A DNA stretch of 64,000 nucleotides from Cladophialophora immunda (Eukaryota > Ascomycota > Eurotiomycetes > Chaetothyriales > Herpotrichiellaceae): positions 2,316,485 to 2,380,484 of the forward strand of contig NW_015622542.1 of assembly GCF_000835495.1 (NCBI RefSeq), written 5' to 3'. Made by a program: the position numbers and the translations under genes. How positions within the stretch are numbered: position 1 is the stretch's first letter; every line of letters begins with the position of its first letter. The notes beneath the pieces are model-generated. The model worked only from the letters and a program-made list of their open reading frames with translations. It was not told the origin of the DNA and did not search any database. Shown here in pieces: positions 43,989 to 54,413 of the stretch.

Positions 43989-44801
43989 CACGCTTTGTGT
44001 TCCTGGGTTGCGGATCATGCAACTGCCCTTAGACGGGATTTATCTCTTTGTTTTCCATCTCTTTTGACCAAGGAGCACGGAGGAGGGGACAGGGGACAGG
44101 GCCAAAATGGCAACAAGGATTGTTGTCCAGCCTAGCATTGGCAGCGTAGCGTAGCGACGGGCACGGCACGGGTAGCATAGAAATAGTGATCTGAGGCGGC
44201 ATCATCTGCCTGTATTTGTACTGTATCTGATGTATTATTATTAGAATATAGTAATATCGTAATAGAATCCTCCCAGTTCAATCCCAGACACCTGTAGCAT
44301 GCAAATTCCTAATTGGTACGCTACCAAGCAAGAACGCATCGGGCGTGGAGCCCCTCAAACTGCGTGTTTCTACCGACCCGACATGAAAGAAGGGATGTGT
44401 CGACGAAATAGAGTGTGCGTCGACTCATTCACTGAGCAACTTCTCAGGGTCGCGCCGGGCTAGCCTTCCTCGAGGCATTCCGGCATATGCGTCGTGGGTG
44501 GGTACGCGAATAGGTCATTTAGTTAACGCCGTGAGGGCGTTCGAGAAGAAGTAGAACCGCCACGAGTGCTGAAGAGTAAATATCGGACGAATATGTCCGT
44601 CTATCTGTATCCAAAGCACAGGATTGTTGTCTATTTTGTAACGAGATTTCCCGGTATATGCGGAGCACCCCAAGTAATCACGATATCATACCATTTCAAA
44701 TATAACTTGCAACTTTCCTCGCCGCACAGCGTTCGATGGAATACCCATTTCTCATTTTATGCTCTGAAATTCCAGACAAGTCCCTCCTATCTACTGTTCA
44801 T

Positions 44802-44802
<1 letters not shown>
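43989..44802. other. intergenic, nothing recognised
   Basis: Between two converging genes; AT-rich patches, no gene. Confidence 0.5.

Positions 44803-44855
<53 letters not shown>
44803..44855. repeat. (CT)n microsatellite abutting a stop codon
   Basis: About 53 bp of CT that runs into the TGA stop of the nitroreductase on the minus strand, so length changes would alter its 3' UTR and could extend into the stop. Confidence 0.95.
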
Positions 44856-44857
<2 letters not shown>

Positions 44858-45574
44858 ACAAAGATCTTCACTCTTTCCTCCAGAGGCAGATAGGTCCTCT
44901 CTCTGCTTCTCACCAGGTGACCATCCTTAGGGGCGCCGAAAACCAATTGGCTCTGCAATTTCCAGCTGTCGGGCAGCTTCCATTCACGCGCCACCTGGGT
45001 TGAGAAGTCGGGCATGAAATTGTAGTGTTGCAGATTACACCCCAGGCCTTTCAGCTCCAGGGCGGTCCATACGACGAATTGGTGCATGCCCGAAGAATGG
45101 AGTGACCCTAGGTTTAAACACGGATCCCAAGTCAGTTTATCGAACAAAACGGCGCGGCCATTGGGGAGGCAGGAGGAGAGGAGAGAACCGCGTACAATCA
45201 TCCATGAGATGCTGAATTCCGGCACTCTTCTCCTTCAACTTATCCATGGCCTCTTCGTCTTCGAACCACAACACTGTCCCATAGCCGGCTTTAAACCCCA
45301 GCACTTTCGGCGCCAGGCTCTGGTACGCCTGTTCGGGCAGCGCGACACGAAGACTCGCGTCGCCAATATCCCAGAGTTTCTCGTGCTCGGCGTGCAAAAG
45401 CACCACTGCACGCGCCGACTGGACGTTGAACGTCGACGGAGTATGGTTGATCGCGAACTGCACGATGGAGTGGATTTCAGAGTCCGGAATTGGGGAGTGT
45501 TTGGTCAGGGCATAGCAGGAGATGCGGCTCGCGACGGCGGAGAGGAATAAGTCAAGAGACGGAGAGGAAGCCAT
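44854..45574 (-). CDS. fungal nitroreductase-family oxidoreductase (Frm2/Hbn1-like)
   Basis: FMN-dependent NAD(P)H oxidoreductase. The fungal branch motifs are clear: N-H-T-P-S-T-F-N-V-Q-S-A-R, L-W-D-I-G, G-F-K-A-G-Y-G-T-V-L-W-F-E-D, and after an intron W-S-L-H-S-S-G-M-H-Q-F-V-V-W-T-A-L-E with Q-H-Y-N. The junction D-D|W reads across the roughly 105-bp intron near 45107-45205. Start at 45574 (M-A-S-S-P-S); the frame continues upstream through a GT repeat that I take as 5' UTR. Yeast members respond to fatty acids and oxidative stress. Its neighbourhood with the RutA-like gene is suggestive because RutE is also a nitroreductase-fold enzyme, but this protein is of the fungal Frm2 type. Confidence 0.85.
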
Positions 45575-45625
45575 GCTTCGGATTTCCTTAAGTCCGTGAA
45601 TGGGCTGGGAAACAAGCTTGTTGGT

Positions 45626-45650
45626 GGTGTGTGTGTGTGTGTGTGTGTGT
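45626..45650. repeat. (GT)n microsatellite in nitroreductase 5' flank
   Basis: A GT run of about 25 bp, 50 bp upstream of the nitroreductase start. Confidence 0.9.
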
Positions 45651-46704
45651 TGCATTACATCTGGTGTGGAAAGTGGTGCAACAGTGCAACTGGGTGGAAT
45701 GGTTTCTCCGACTTGTACGGGATATTTGTAGAGTGACCGAAGATAATCAGTAGTACAAAAAATCTCTTGCGGATGCTCTATCGTGAACAACGGGAAGATT
45801 AAAAGCGCGCCTTTTGTGCAATACTTGAAGATTTCCGATATGTGGGACTGTCAGCTTTTTTATACTTTCCCCCCCCTCACCATAGAATGGCGCAATATCA
45901 CAGCCTTTCCCGTTTGGAGAGTTAATCAAACCCCTGTGAGATCCTTTGACCAAGTTTTCGGGTTCGATTTTATGATTGTCGTAGTCCCCGTGACATGTTT
46001 TCGGGACCGCCAGATTAGAATGCCGGGGAGACCCTATCTCTCTTTCTCGCTCTCTCTTTTGGTTTGTCATAAATTTCGTCGAGAGATTGCAAGACTAGAA
46101 AAGTGCTCGTGGAGATAGGGTTGGTGGTGGTGTACCCGTGGGAGTTTTGGCCAATGAACAGGTTGGGCAGAGATCTCGCTCGCCGAAGATGTCAATGATA
46201 TCGCTTGCATAGGCCTCGAGAAAGCGTGCTCTTTATCAAGTTCTTTGAAGCCTTTGTACCCATTTTTTGTGCGGTAGACAAGTCTCAACCCCTCCACAAG
46301 CGTCCCACCGTCCCAAGTTTTCTATTTGGGAGCCTGTATAGTAGAATGGAGTACTATTGCTAATAAATTGCACCCGCTTTGCATCAACTCCTCGTTGATA
46401 ACTTTGTATAGATAGGAAATTATGAGTTCTGCCTGTTGGCAGCGACGAGGATATGTAGGCCATTGCACCGCCTCGTCACTATGTGGGCGCCGGGCTCAGG
46501 GCCTCCGCGTCACTCAGCCCGTCGTGATGCCTTCCTCGTAGCGCCCTACTTCCCTAGGCTATATTTACCCTAGGATGTAGCCCCCTTAGGGTAGTTATAG
46601 GTATAATCATCTGGCTGAACAACTTCAACCGTTGGCGGTTCCTCTCCATGGAGCTGCTCTTGAGCATAGAATGGCACAATGACCTGGACTCCATTAGCTT
46701 CCAA
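45651..46704. other. intergenic, nothing recognised
   Basis: 1.05 kb upstream of the nitroreductase. Around 46545-46600 several CCTAGG/CCCTAGG-like short palindromic words occur; no gene found. Confidence 0.5.
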
Positions 46705-48317
46705 TCAACCAAAACCCTTCTTTGAATGACTCACGTGTTCTTCCTTAAAATATCTGGTCTCCTCGAGGCAGAAGGTGGCAAAGGCCAACATCCCAAGAAT
46801 AGACATAGCAAACATCCCAAACATAGCCCCGGCTTCATTTACAAATGGAACAGCCGATGCGTCTATGCCGAACATCATACCTTGACCTGCAGAAATCAAG
46901 CATCGGAGGAGTCCAGTGTAGTTTGCACATAGGAGAGGATCATTGCTCATAGCTCCGAGATACCATGTCACTAGATTGAGAACTAGGCCACCGGCATTCC
47001 AGGCGATAATGAAGAGGATGAGCTGACCGGCGAAGCCGTCGCTGTCCCAGTCCAACTGTGGAGCCACGCCGTGACGGTGCCACTTGCTGACAATCACCAT
47101 CTCCGCAATGAAAGACCCGAGCAGAAAGATGCCGACGAAGCCTGTGCCAACAAAGGCGCGAGTTTTACGCGTCCAGCGCTTGTTGTCCAAGAGCCAGGAG
47201 AGGAATAGATTGATAGGGATCGAGAGGAAGAGAGCGACAAAGCTATCCAGGGCGCGGACACGGCTGTTGTTTTGCCAACCTATTGTCGTCAGCAGAATCC
47301 TTCACCATCATGAGATGTTGAAAGTACCATTCGCAACACCAAGGTAGACAAGGTGGATCTCGGAGGACATCATGCCAGGAACAAGAAGGAGGAGTCTCCA
47401 GTCCTTGAAACATTTGATACTTCCTCGGATAGCTGCCATAAAAGTCATGGGGGGAATTCTGGCAATATCGGTCCCGTCACTTCGCTTGATCTTCTCTGCT
47501 GGCAGAACAAAAACTCCAAGGATAACGGCGCAGCACATCAACGCAACAAAAGTTCCGTAGACCGCGGTCGGAACGCGATCCGCACTTGGATCATTGGCAT
47601 CGATCGCAAGAGGAATGATGGATGCGACCATGCTGCACGTATAGATTATGACTTGCATCCACTAATTTTGTAGATGAGTATCTCGCCGTGTTGAACAGAG
47701 CAAGGTTTTCACTCACGCAAACGTAGAATCCCTTGTAACGCTCCTCAGAGTAGGAAATGGCGATGTAGCCGACGGCGGCGTTGATGAGGTTGGCCGTCAT
47801 ACCGAGGATGACGGCTCCTGCGATGGGAAAAACAAGTCTGCCATTCTCTCCAAAATACCAGCTACCCACTGGTGAGTTTCTGGTCTCAATTTTATTTCAA
47901 GCGGAGGGCTGAGGCTTACTATCCACCAACGTAGATGGGATATCCCATTGCACCGACCTTCTTCCGTTAGCAGTGTTGTTTCGGTGGAATGAATGACTTA
48001 CAGATATACAGACTGCGGGACCCAGCCGGTTTAGGAGGACTCCGGCAAAGAGACCGACAAGAAAAGCAGAGCCATCAAGGCTAGCCTGTGCAATGTCAAT
48101 CATGTGCTGAGACTCAGGTCGACCACCGCCTGCTCCGAGAGATGCAAGCGCAACATAAATTCCAGCTGTTAGACCCAAGCATAGGGAAGCGAAGGTATTC
48201 TGGACAAATGGACTGCATTCAACAGACGTCAGCTTCTCTCGATCCAATAAAACGTGGGTGTGAGGTGTGTACACACCTATGCCAACGAAGATGAGACTTC
48301 CAGTTTTCGGGACCCAT
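46705..48317 (-). CDS. UNC93-like MFS membrane protein
   Basis: Polytopic MFS protein of the fungal UNC93/DUF895-like group; function mostly unknown, no proven substrate. The N-terminal exon W-K-S-H-L-R-W-H-S|P-F-V-Q-N-T-F precedes G-I-Y-V-A-L-A-S-L-G-A-G-G-G, a family hallmark. A middle segment has I-S-Y-S-E-E-R-Y-K-G, and the C-terminal part has N-Y-T-G-L-L-R-C-L-I-S-A-G-Q-G. About five introns. Start at 48317 (M-G-P-E-N-W) because the next exon joins in frame there; the upstream frame has no better ATG. Lies next to the RutA-like gene on the same strand and could move its substrate or product (inference). Confidence 0.8.
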
Positions 48318-49401
48318 TTCGCAAATGAAGATGCTCAGCACTGATTGTTCACCAAGGATGTTGTTCAGAACTGTGACAACAGCAAGGAGATGTTGAAAGA
48401 TCCTGGCTATTATCTATAAATCGCTCTCCGTATCAATGTCTAGATCACTGACAACAGTCATGTCAGAGGGTTCTAGACTCGCTCCCTTTATCTCCATCGC
48501 CTTTAAAGTCTCGCGGTTATCAAGTATTCTAGGGTGACCCGCACTTAAACGCGTGATTAGTGGCATCAAAGCGTCGGGATAAAGCAGCAGTGGGGTGAGG
48601 ATCACAATTAGGAGTTCGACCAGTTGAACTCTACGGAACGCTTAAAGCCCAGTGATAGTAGGATTTCTTTCTGCACACGCATACTTGTACACACCATCTC
48701 AAGAAAACGAAGATAGCCGTCGCTAAGGACCGACATCCCTGCTGATGACAATGATACGCCAAAAACAATACTGGGTCAACCAATTGCGTGTATAATATTA
48801 AGCGCAACTGAAATGTCCAAGTCTCCACTTGCGAGTCGAATGTCTTTGATAGATTTCGTCAAACGGGAATACAGGTCCAGGACGAGAAGCGAACCGTAGC
48901 ACTGATAAGAGTAGGCAGCCAATAGTGTTGGCATTCTACAAAATCGGCCTATCTTGGCCAATATCTCGGAGTTGCTCAATGCTCTGCCCGAATTGAGCAA
49001 TCTAGTAATATTCACCACGCATCCAAGTCAAAGAATTCCAAGCGTTTGCTTCCGCAGATGCGGTCCAGGAATCGCACTCCTATTGGGATGGAACCATCAA
49101 CGCTGAGGGAATTGGGCTCCCCGTGTACCTGGTGAGCAGAGCTACCAGGACGATTACTTTCTTGATTCGGCGGTATTTCACGCCTTCCCTTTTCCTTTCT
49201 CCCTCCTTCCTGGTGTTGCGTTGTAGAGAATCATTTATTGTTGTGAGATAGTCAAGGTTTTGCACGTCTTGAGATTTGGCCTACATTATGAGGACGATGA
49301 TGACTTATGCTCTGGAGCAACAATATCCTGAATTTTGATGTGGAACAAGTGTTGCAACGTCCTCACAGTGGGTGATTGTTGATTTTCTTCCAATCTAGTG
49401 C
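48318..49401. other. intergenic, possible decayed coding fragment
   Basis: An 80-codon minus-strand frame at 48776-49018 looks protein-like (hydrophobic heptads, L-L-A-A-Y-S-Y-Q-C-Y) but I cannot assign a family or connect exons. Treated as a possible relic only. Confidence 0.35.
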
Positions 49402-50643
49402 TCACGAAGTCTCACTCACCCCGTTCACCTTCGCGCGCGACTTCATGCGAGGTTGGATGTACTTTGCGAAGTTGTCCAGGCCTTGCAAGAACTCATCGAA
49501 AATCAACATGACGCCTTTGACACCCTCAACCTCAGAAATCTCGTCGAGCTGACTGGCTACAACCTCATACGAGCCGACCAACACACCTTGTTTCGTGTTT
49601 ACCTTATGGCCGGTTGATGAAACAATAATGCCAGCCGTCGAGCGTGCATCCGCCTTCTCGTCGCGCGCCATCTGCTTGGCAGCCCATTCTAGCGCACCCT
49701 CGTCGGTTCCGGCGCAATAGTGATCCCATTTGGACTGTGCCTTCTCGTTGGTCTCATCGGCAATCACCATCATAAGGATCTAGATAAACTCGTCAGCTAC
49801 CGGTACACTGGGATAGACTGGGGACAGAAGCGTTTCGACAAAGCCTCGTGAGTTACTCATGCTGGGATAGAAACACGCTGCAAGATATGGGAATGCCCAC
49901 AATAGGGCAAAGCTTACCATGGAGCCAACGTCCCGGCCAGTCGCCTTCGCCGCATCCACCAATCGCTGATTTGACTCGCGAAAAGCTGTAGGTGTATTGA
50001 TTCCAACGGCGATCGTGAAGTTGTAATCAGCAAACTCGCTGGCAAACTTAGTTCCCCGGTCACTTTGCCCGGCTGCAATGATTGGAATTTTGGTGGATGG
50101 CTTTGGGAGCAGTCTGCAGTCGTTCATTGTGAAGTATTTGCCCTTCAAATCGGAGCTGCCCTTCTCCCACAGCTCCTGCATCACTTTGACGTACTCCTCG
50201 GCGTAGTCATAACGGTACCCAAAATACTCATTGCCTGGCCACAAGCCCATCTGCTCGTACTCGGCGGCTTGCCAACCGGTGACAATATTGACACCAAATC
50301 GGCCTGGACACATGTTCTCGATGGTGACGGCCATACGAGCGACGATCGCAGGGGGTAGGGTCAGAATGGCGCTCGAGGCAAACAACTTGATTCGCTTGGT
50401 GAGAGGTGCAATGCCTGCCATCAACGTGAATGACTCCAGGTTATAATCCCAATGCTCGGTAACGCCACCGTAGCCACGGAGTTTGATCATCGACAGCGCG
50501 AAGTCGAAGCCATAGCTCTCCGCTTTGAGCACGACATCGCGATTGAGCTCGTAGGTCGGCTTGTAATGTGGCGCATTTGTCGAGATGAGCCAGCCATCGT
50601 TGCCGATAGGGATGAAGATCCCGATTTCAAGGGGCTTGACCAT
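49402..50643 (-). CDS. RutA-like pyrimidine monooxygenase (luciferase-like flavoprotein)
   Basis: FMN-dependent monooxygenase of the bacterial luciferase-like family. The resemblance to RutA, which opens the uracil ring between N3 and C4 using FMNH2 and O2, is strong along the whole length: [69 protein letters not shown] and M-V-I-A-D-E-T-N-E. One intron of about 130 bp splits [11 protein letters not shown]. About 365 residues, as in bacteria. Substrate may be uracil or another amide-containing ring. A flavin reductase partner (RutF) is not in the window. Confidence 0.9.
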
Positions 50644-51330
50644 TTTGAAGGTTGGAGAATGCGACTAAAAGCCTGAGGAACGAGCGAATTAACAGAGTCA
50701 GAACGCTACAACATGTCCAAATCGCCTCTTCACTATCAAGAAATTATATAGTCAAGGCCGGACTTCCGGACGGTATTCCGAACATGTTGAAATCGTAGAG
50801 TCTGAAATGAGTGCAAGTGGCGTGAAAGCTTTTTCACACCCACTGCTCTCACGCACGCTCCTCTGCTTCGACCGACCCTAGATTCTGTTATCGCGTCAGT
50901 GCTCGCTCCGCAGCTTGAATTAGGTTTGTGCCAAAGCGGAGGGACATCGGGCGCTGTCTGGCCGACGAACGGCGGAGGTTGTGTGGGATGGGAGGTCTCG
51001 TCCTCTCTGCAACTACGACGCCATCTCGGTACTCCGTATCTTGTGCCTTATCGCGCAAGCCTTCCCCACACCAACGCGCCTAAAGCCGACAGTCAAGAAG
51101 TGGTGGATCCATACCCGCCATGGCTAGTCGCGGATTGTACCCGATCGCAGCTGAGCCCGTCGAGGCGATTGAGTCCATCACAATTACTCTCGCACTAGTA
51201 CACATCAAAGCCGACGGAAGTTCATATGGGTAAGTTTGAAACGCAGGTGACGTGCATATAAAACGATTTGGCCCACTAGAGTAGAAAATAAAGTTGTGAA
51301 CTCTGTTCTGATATTGCAACAACCATAACC
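50644..51330. other. divergent promoter region, RutA-like / DHA2 MFS
   Basis: 690 bp between divergent starts; no operator recognised. The arrangement would allow co-regulation of the monooxygenase and the transporter. Confidence 0.5.
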
Positions 51331-53292
51331 ATGTCGGCCAGAGTGACAAGCAGCGAAGCACATGTGGTAACGGAGACCACGCAATTACTGGGGTCACCGG
51401 TTGCCGATGTTAATCAAGTGAAACCCAACATGAAAACCCCAAGCGTAACAATGAACAAAGTATTGGGGGACGACGGTTCTATCGATGTTGCACCAACTTT
51501 TCCCGGTCAACTCGCAGACATACCAGCTGATTTCCAGAAGAAGCTTCCACTTTTGCTGCCAGCTCTTGCCATTGGGGTAAGACACGCAGAAGTCCCGGTC
51601 ATGTGCGTACCGAGCTCAAGAAACTGAATGAACTCCTAAGTCTTCCTGTGTGCCATTGACCAGCTTCTTATTGTTGCAACGTATCCGAAAATTGGCAGCG
51701 ACCTGAAAGCACTGAACAGCACAGGATGGATTGCGACGGCGTAAGTTCGATGTGTTCCGATCGAGGGAGCGCAGAGAGCTAACAGCCACGACAGCTACTT
51801 CCTGACTCTGACGAGCTTTCAGCCATTGTACGGTAAGCTGAGTGACATTTTCGGACGTAAGGAGTGCCTTCTCTCCTCGTATATGATATTCATGTTCGGT
51901 TCATTGGGCTGCGGGATAGCACAGAGCATGCCGCAGCTCGTGGGTGCCAGAGCCATTGCTGGAATCGGCGGCGGAGGGATGAGCAGTGTTGTGAGTATCA
52001 TCGTGAGCGACTTTGTGCCGCTGCGAGAACGGGGCATCTGGCAAGGCTATCTAAACCTGATATTCGCGGCGGGGACTTCGACCGGGTCGCCTCTGGGCGG
52101 TTTTCTTGTGAACTCTGTAGGATGGAGGTGGTAAGTCGATGAATCTCTTCATCATTCCTGTGATTTGGTTGGCGCCGAGCTAAGCATAGTGCCCCCTAAG
52201 GTCTTTCTTGGGTCAAATACCATTGTGCATCCTAGCATTCTTGGTTGTTTACATCGTCCTGGATGTGCCAGCAGTCAATTCAGACCGCTGGGCCCAGAAG
52301 TTACGGTGTGTCGACTTCGTCGGCGCTTTGACGCTAATCGCTGCGGTCTGCTGTCTCCTCATCGGGCTCGACAACGGCAGCAATGAGGGATGGAACAAGC
52401 TCCATACCATTCTGCCTGTGAGCGCGAGTCCTGTCCTCTTCGCTCTCTTCATGCTTGTCGAGTCGAAGTACGCTGCCCACCCATTCGCTCCTGGACATAT
52501 CATTTTCGATCGCTCATTGTTTGCGTGTTACGCATGCAACTTTTTCAGCACAGCGGGGTACATGGCTGCCTTGTTTCTGTTGCCACTGCTGTATCAAGCT
52601 GTTTACGAATTGTCTCCTGTTCAGGCGGGAATGTTGTTAATTCCCGGATCGGTGTCGGCTGTGTTGGGGTCTCTTGGTAGCGGCTTGATTATCAAGAGAA
52701 CCGGGCATTATTATAAGGCTGCTATCACATGTTATTGCCTTTGCCTTCTCTGTCCTGTCGTGTTTGTGACAGCGCTGGCCTGGAAGCCTCAATATATGGC
52801 TGCCTCCATGGTCGGAACCATAATAGGACAAATACTCGTCTCCATTGGCCAGGGAGCAGGTGAGTGCAGCGAAAATCACCCAAGGACTCTGCCACTGGTC
52901 TTGTTGCTAACGTTATTTGAGGCACTACGACCACACTCGTCGGCCTCCTTGCCAACACGCCCAAGGAAGAAATGGCCGTGGTGACTGCGTGTTCATATCT
53001 TTTCCGCTCGCTTGGATCGTCTTTTGGGATTAGTATCCTGTCGGCTGTTTTCCAACAAAGCCTCAAGACAAGACTGTTAGATAGTTTCGGCGACAGCAAC
53101 CAGGCCGGCGATCTTGAAAGACGTGTGAGAGAAAGCCTCGAATATATCAACCAGCTGGAGCCGCAATTGGCAGAAACTGTGCTCAACTGTTACAGGTTAG
53201 CCGCCATAACCGCCTTCGACACCATCTCGGTGGCTCTAGCTCTTGCCTTCGTTCTCGCCTTTTTTATTAAGGAACGGAAGATCAACTCATAG
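51331..53292 (+). CDS. MFS transporter, DHA2 (14-TM) family
   Basis: Fourteen-TM drug:H+ antiporter-2/vacuolar basic amino acid permease-type transporter. I-V-A-T-Y-P-K-I-G-S-D-L and S-T-G-W-I-A-T-A, then Y-G-K-L-S-D-I-F-G-R-K, A-I-A-G-I-G-G-G-G, R-E-R-G and G-S-P-L-G-G are typical. Introns fall near 51577-51671, 51741-51795, 52131-52202 and 52861-52923. The first intron is awkward: the expected V-F-L-C-A-I-D-Q segment is encoded but no canonical donor-acceptor pair keeps it in frame; the in-frame acceptor at 51671 would skip it. This may be a small indel or a splice site I misread. Ends at TAG 53290. Confidence 0.8.
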
Positions 53293-54413
53293 ACAGCCTA
53301 ATATAAGCCTAAACCAGGGCTCAGTAATAGATATAATCCAAACCTGGTGGTTTCCTGGTGTATCTGACTGTCATCCAGCTATCTCAGGAGTCTCTGCGGA
53401 GTCAATTGTACTAGATATGACTGCCTCTATAACCCAACAATCTGCCAACATTGTAGTATCTTGTGTAGTTATAGTAAAACTGCTGTCGTCGGCGACATGG
53501 CCATTCCTTGTTCAACAACAGGAATCTAAAATTAACAACATTTTCTGGTCCTTGTGTCAGGCTGAGAATGCCCAGAGGCTTTAAGGGCGTGTCGCGCGGG
53601 GGCACTAAGCCCAAGGGAGCTTTTACCAATTTCCCTTGAGCGTAGAGAGTGAACCAAAAACTAAAATAAATCTATCGAAGAGGGCAATATATTGAATCAG
53701 CCAATCCATAGCCGTTCCATCCGATACCTCCATCGCATCGAGCAACAGCTTTTCCTCTCCTGACCATTTGATTGCACTTGATATAATTAGCACAGTTGTT
53801 GATATAGAGTGTACATAATCGCTCGCGGTCTCTGATCTGGTCTACAGCCCCTGCGGGGGCTGTTTAGAGGGGCCATGAAGCCAGATTCTGGGTTCTAGAA
53901 TGCATCAATTTACCCGCGGCTCAGCAATTGAAGTACAGCCGAATTCACACACGTGTCGAGACCATGCTATCTGTGGATATGCGGAGAAACCCAACCTGGA
54001 TATGATTCGTCAAACAACTCCCTCGAGCAATGGCCCGGAAACATACAAGTCCATCATGTACCAGAGGCCCCAGCGCCTGTTATCAGTGGACCCTCCTCTA
54101 CTCGGTACTCCCAAGATAAGGGCTCTACTTAGCTATGGTTGGTCCAACAGCTCGCTCGAGTCGTTGCCCTTGGATGTGAACCTCTCTGGCCATCAACACT
54201 TTCTTTCATAACAATTCCGCCTACAACAGCAGCAGCCTGAAGATACCGCAAGCGGGGCAAGACAGAAGGCCGATATATGTAATCCTGAGTGGTATCCAAA
54301 GGCCCCAGGCCACTAGGGTTTCGATCAACCGCGTCCTCTTGTTCCGCCGGCGCAGCACAGCGACCGTTAGCGAATGTCAATTCTGCAGGCATCTGAGAAC
54401 CAGAACCAGCCAG
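53293..54413. other. intergenic, nothing recognised
   Basis: 1.1 kb upstream of the tandem regulator; no supported gene. An in-frame ATG at 54339 could extend the regulator N-terminally by 25 residues. Confidence 0.5.

Noticed and set aside
42998..44032. 344-codon frame overlapping the membrane protein on the same strand
   Set aside because: Pro/Arg-rich out-of-frame reading of a GC-rich gene; the other frame has clear hydrophobic segments.
46545..46600. CCTAGG-like short palindromes as an operator
   Set aside because: Too short, irregular and not next to a gene start to support a call.
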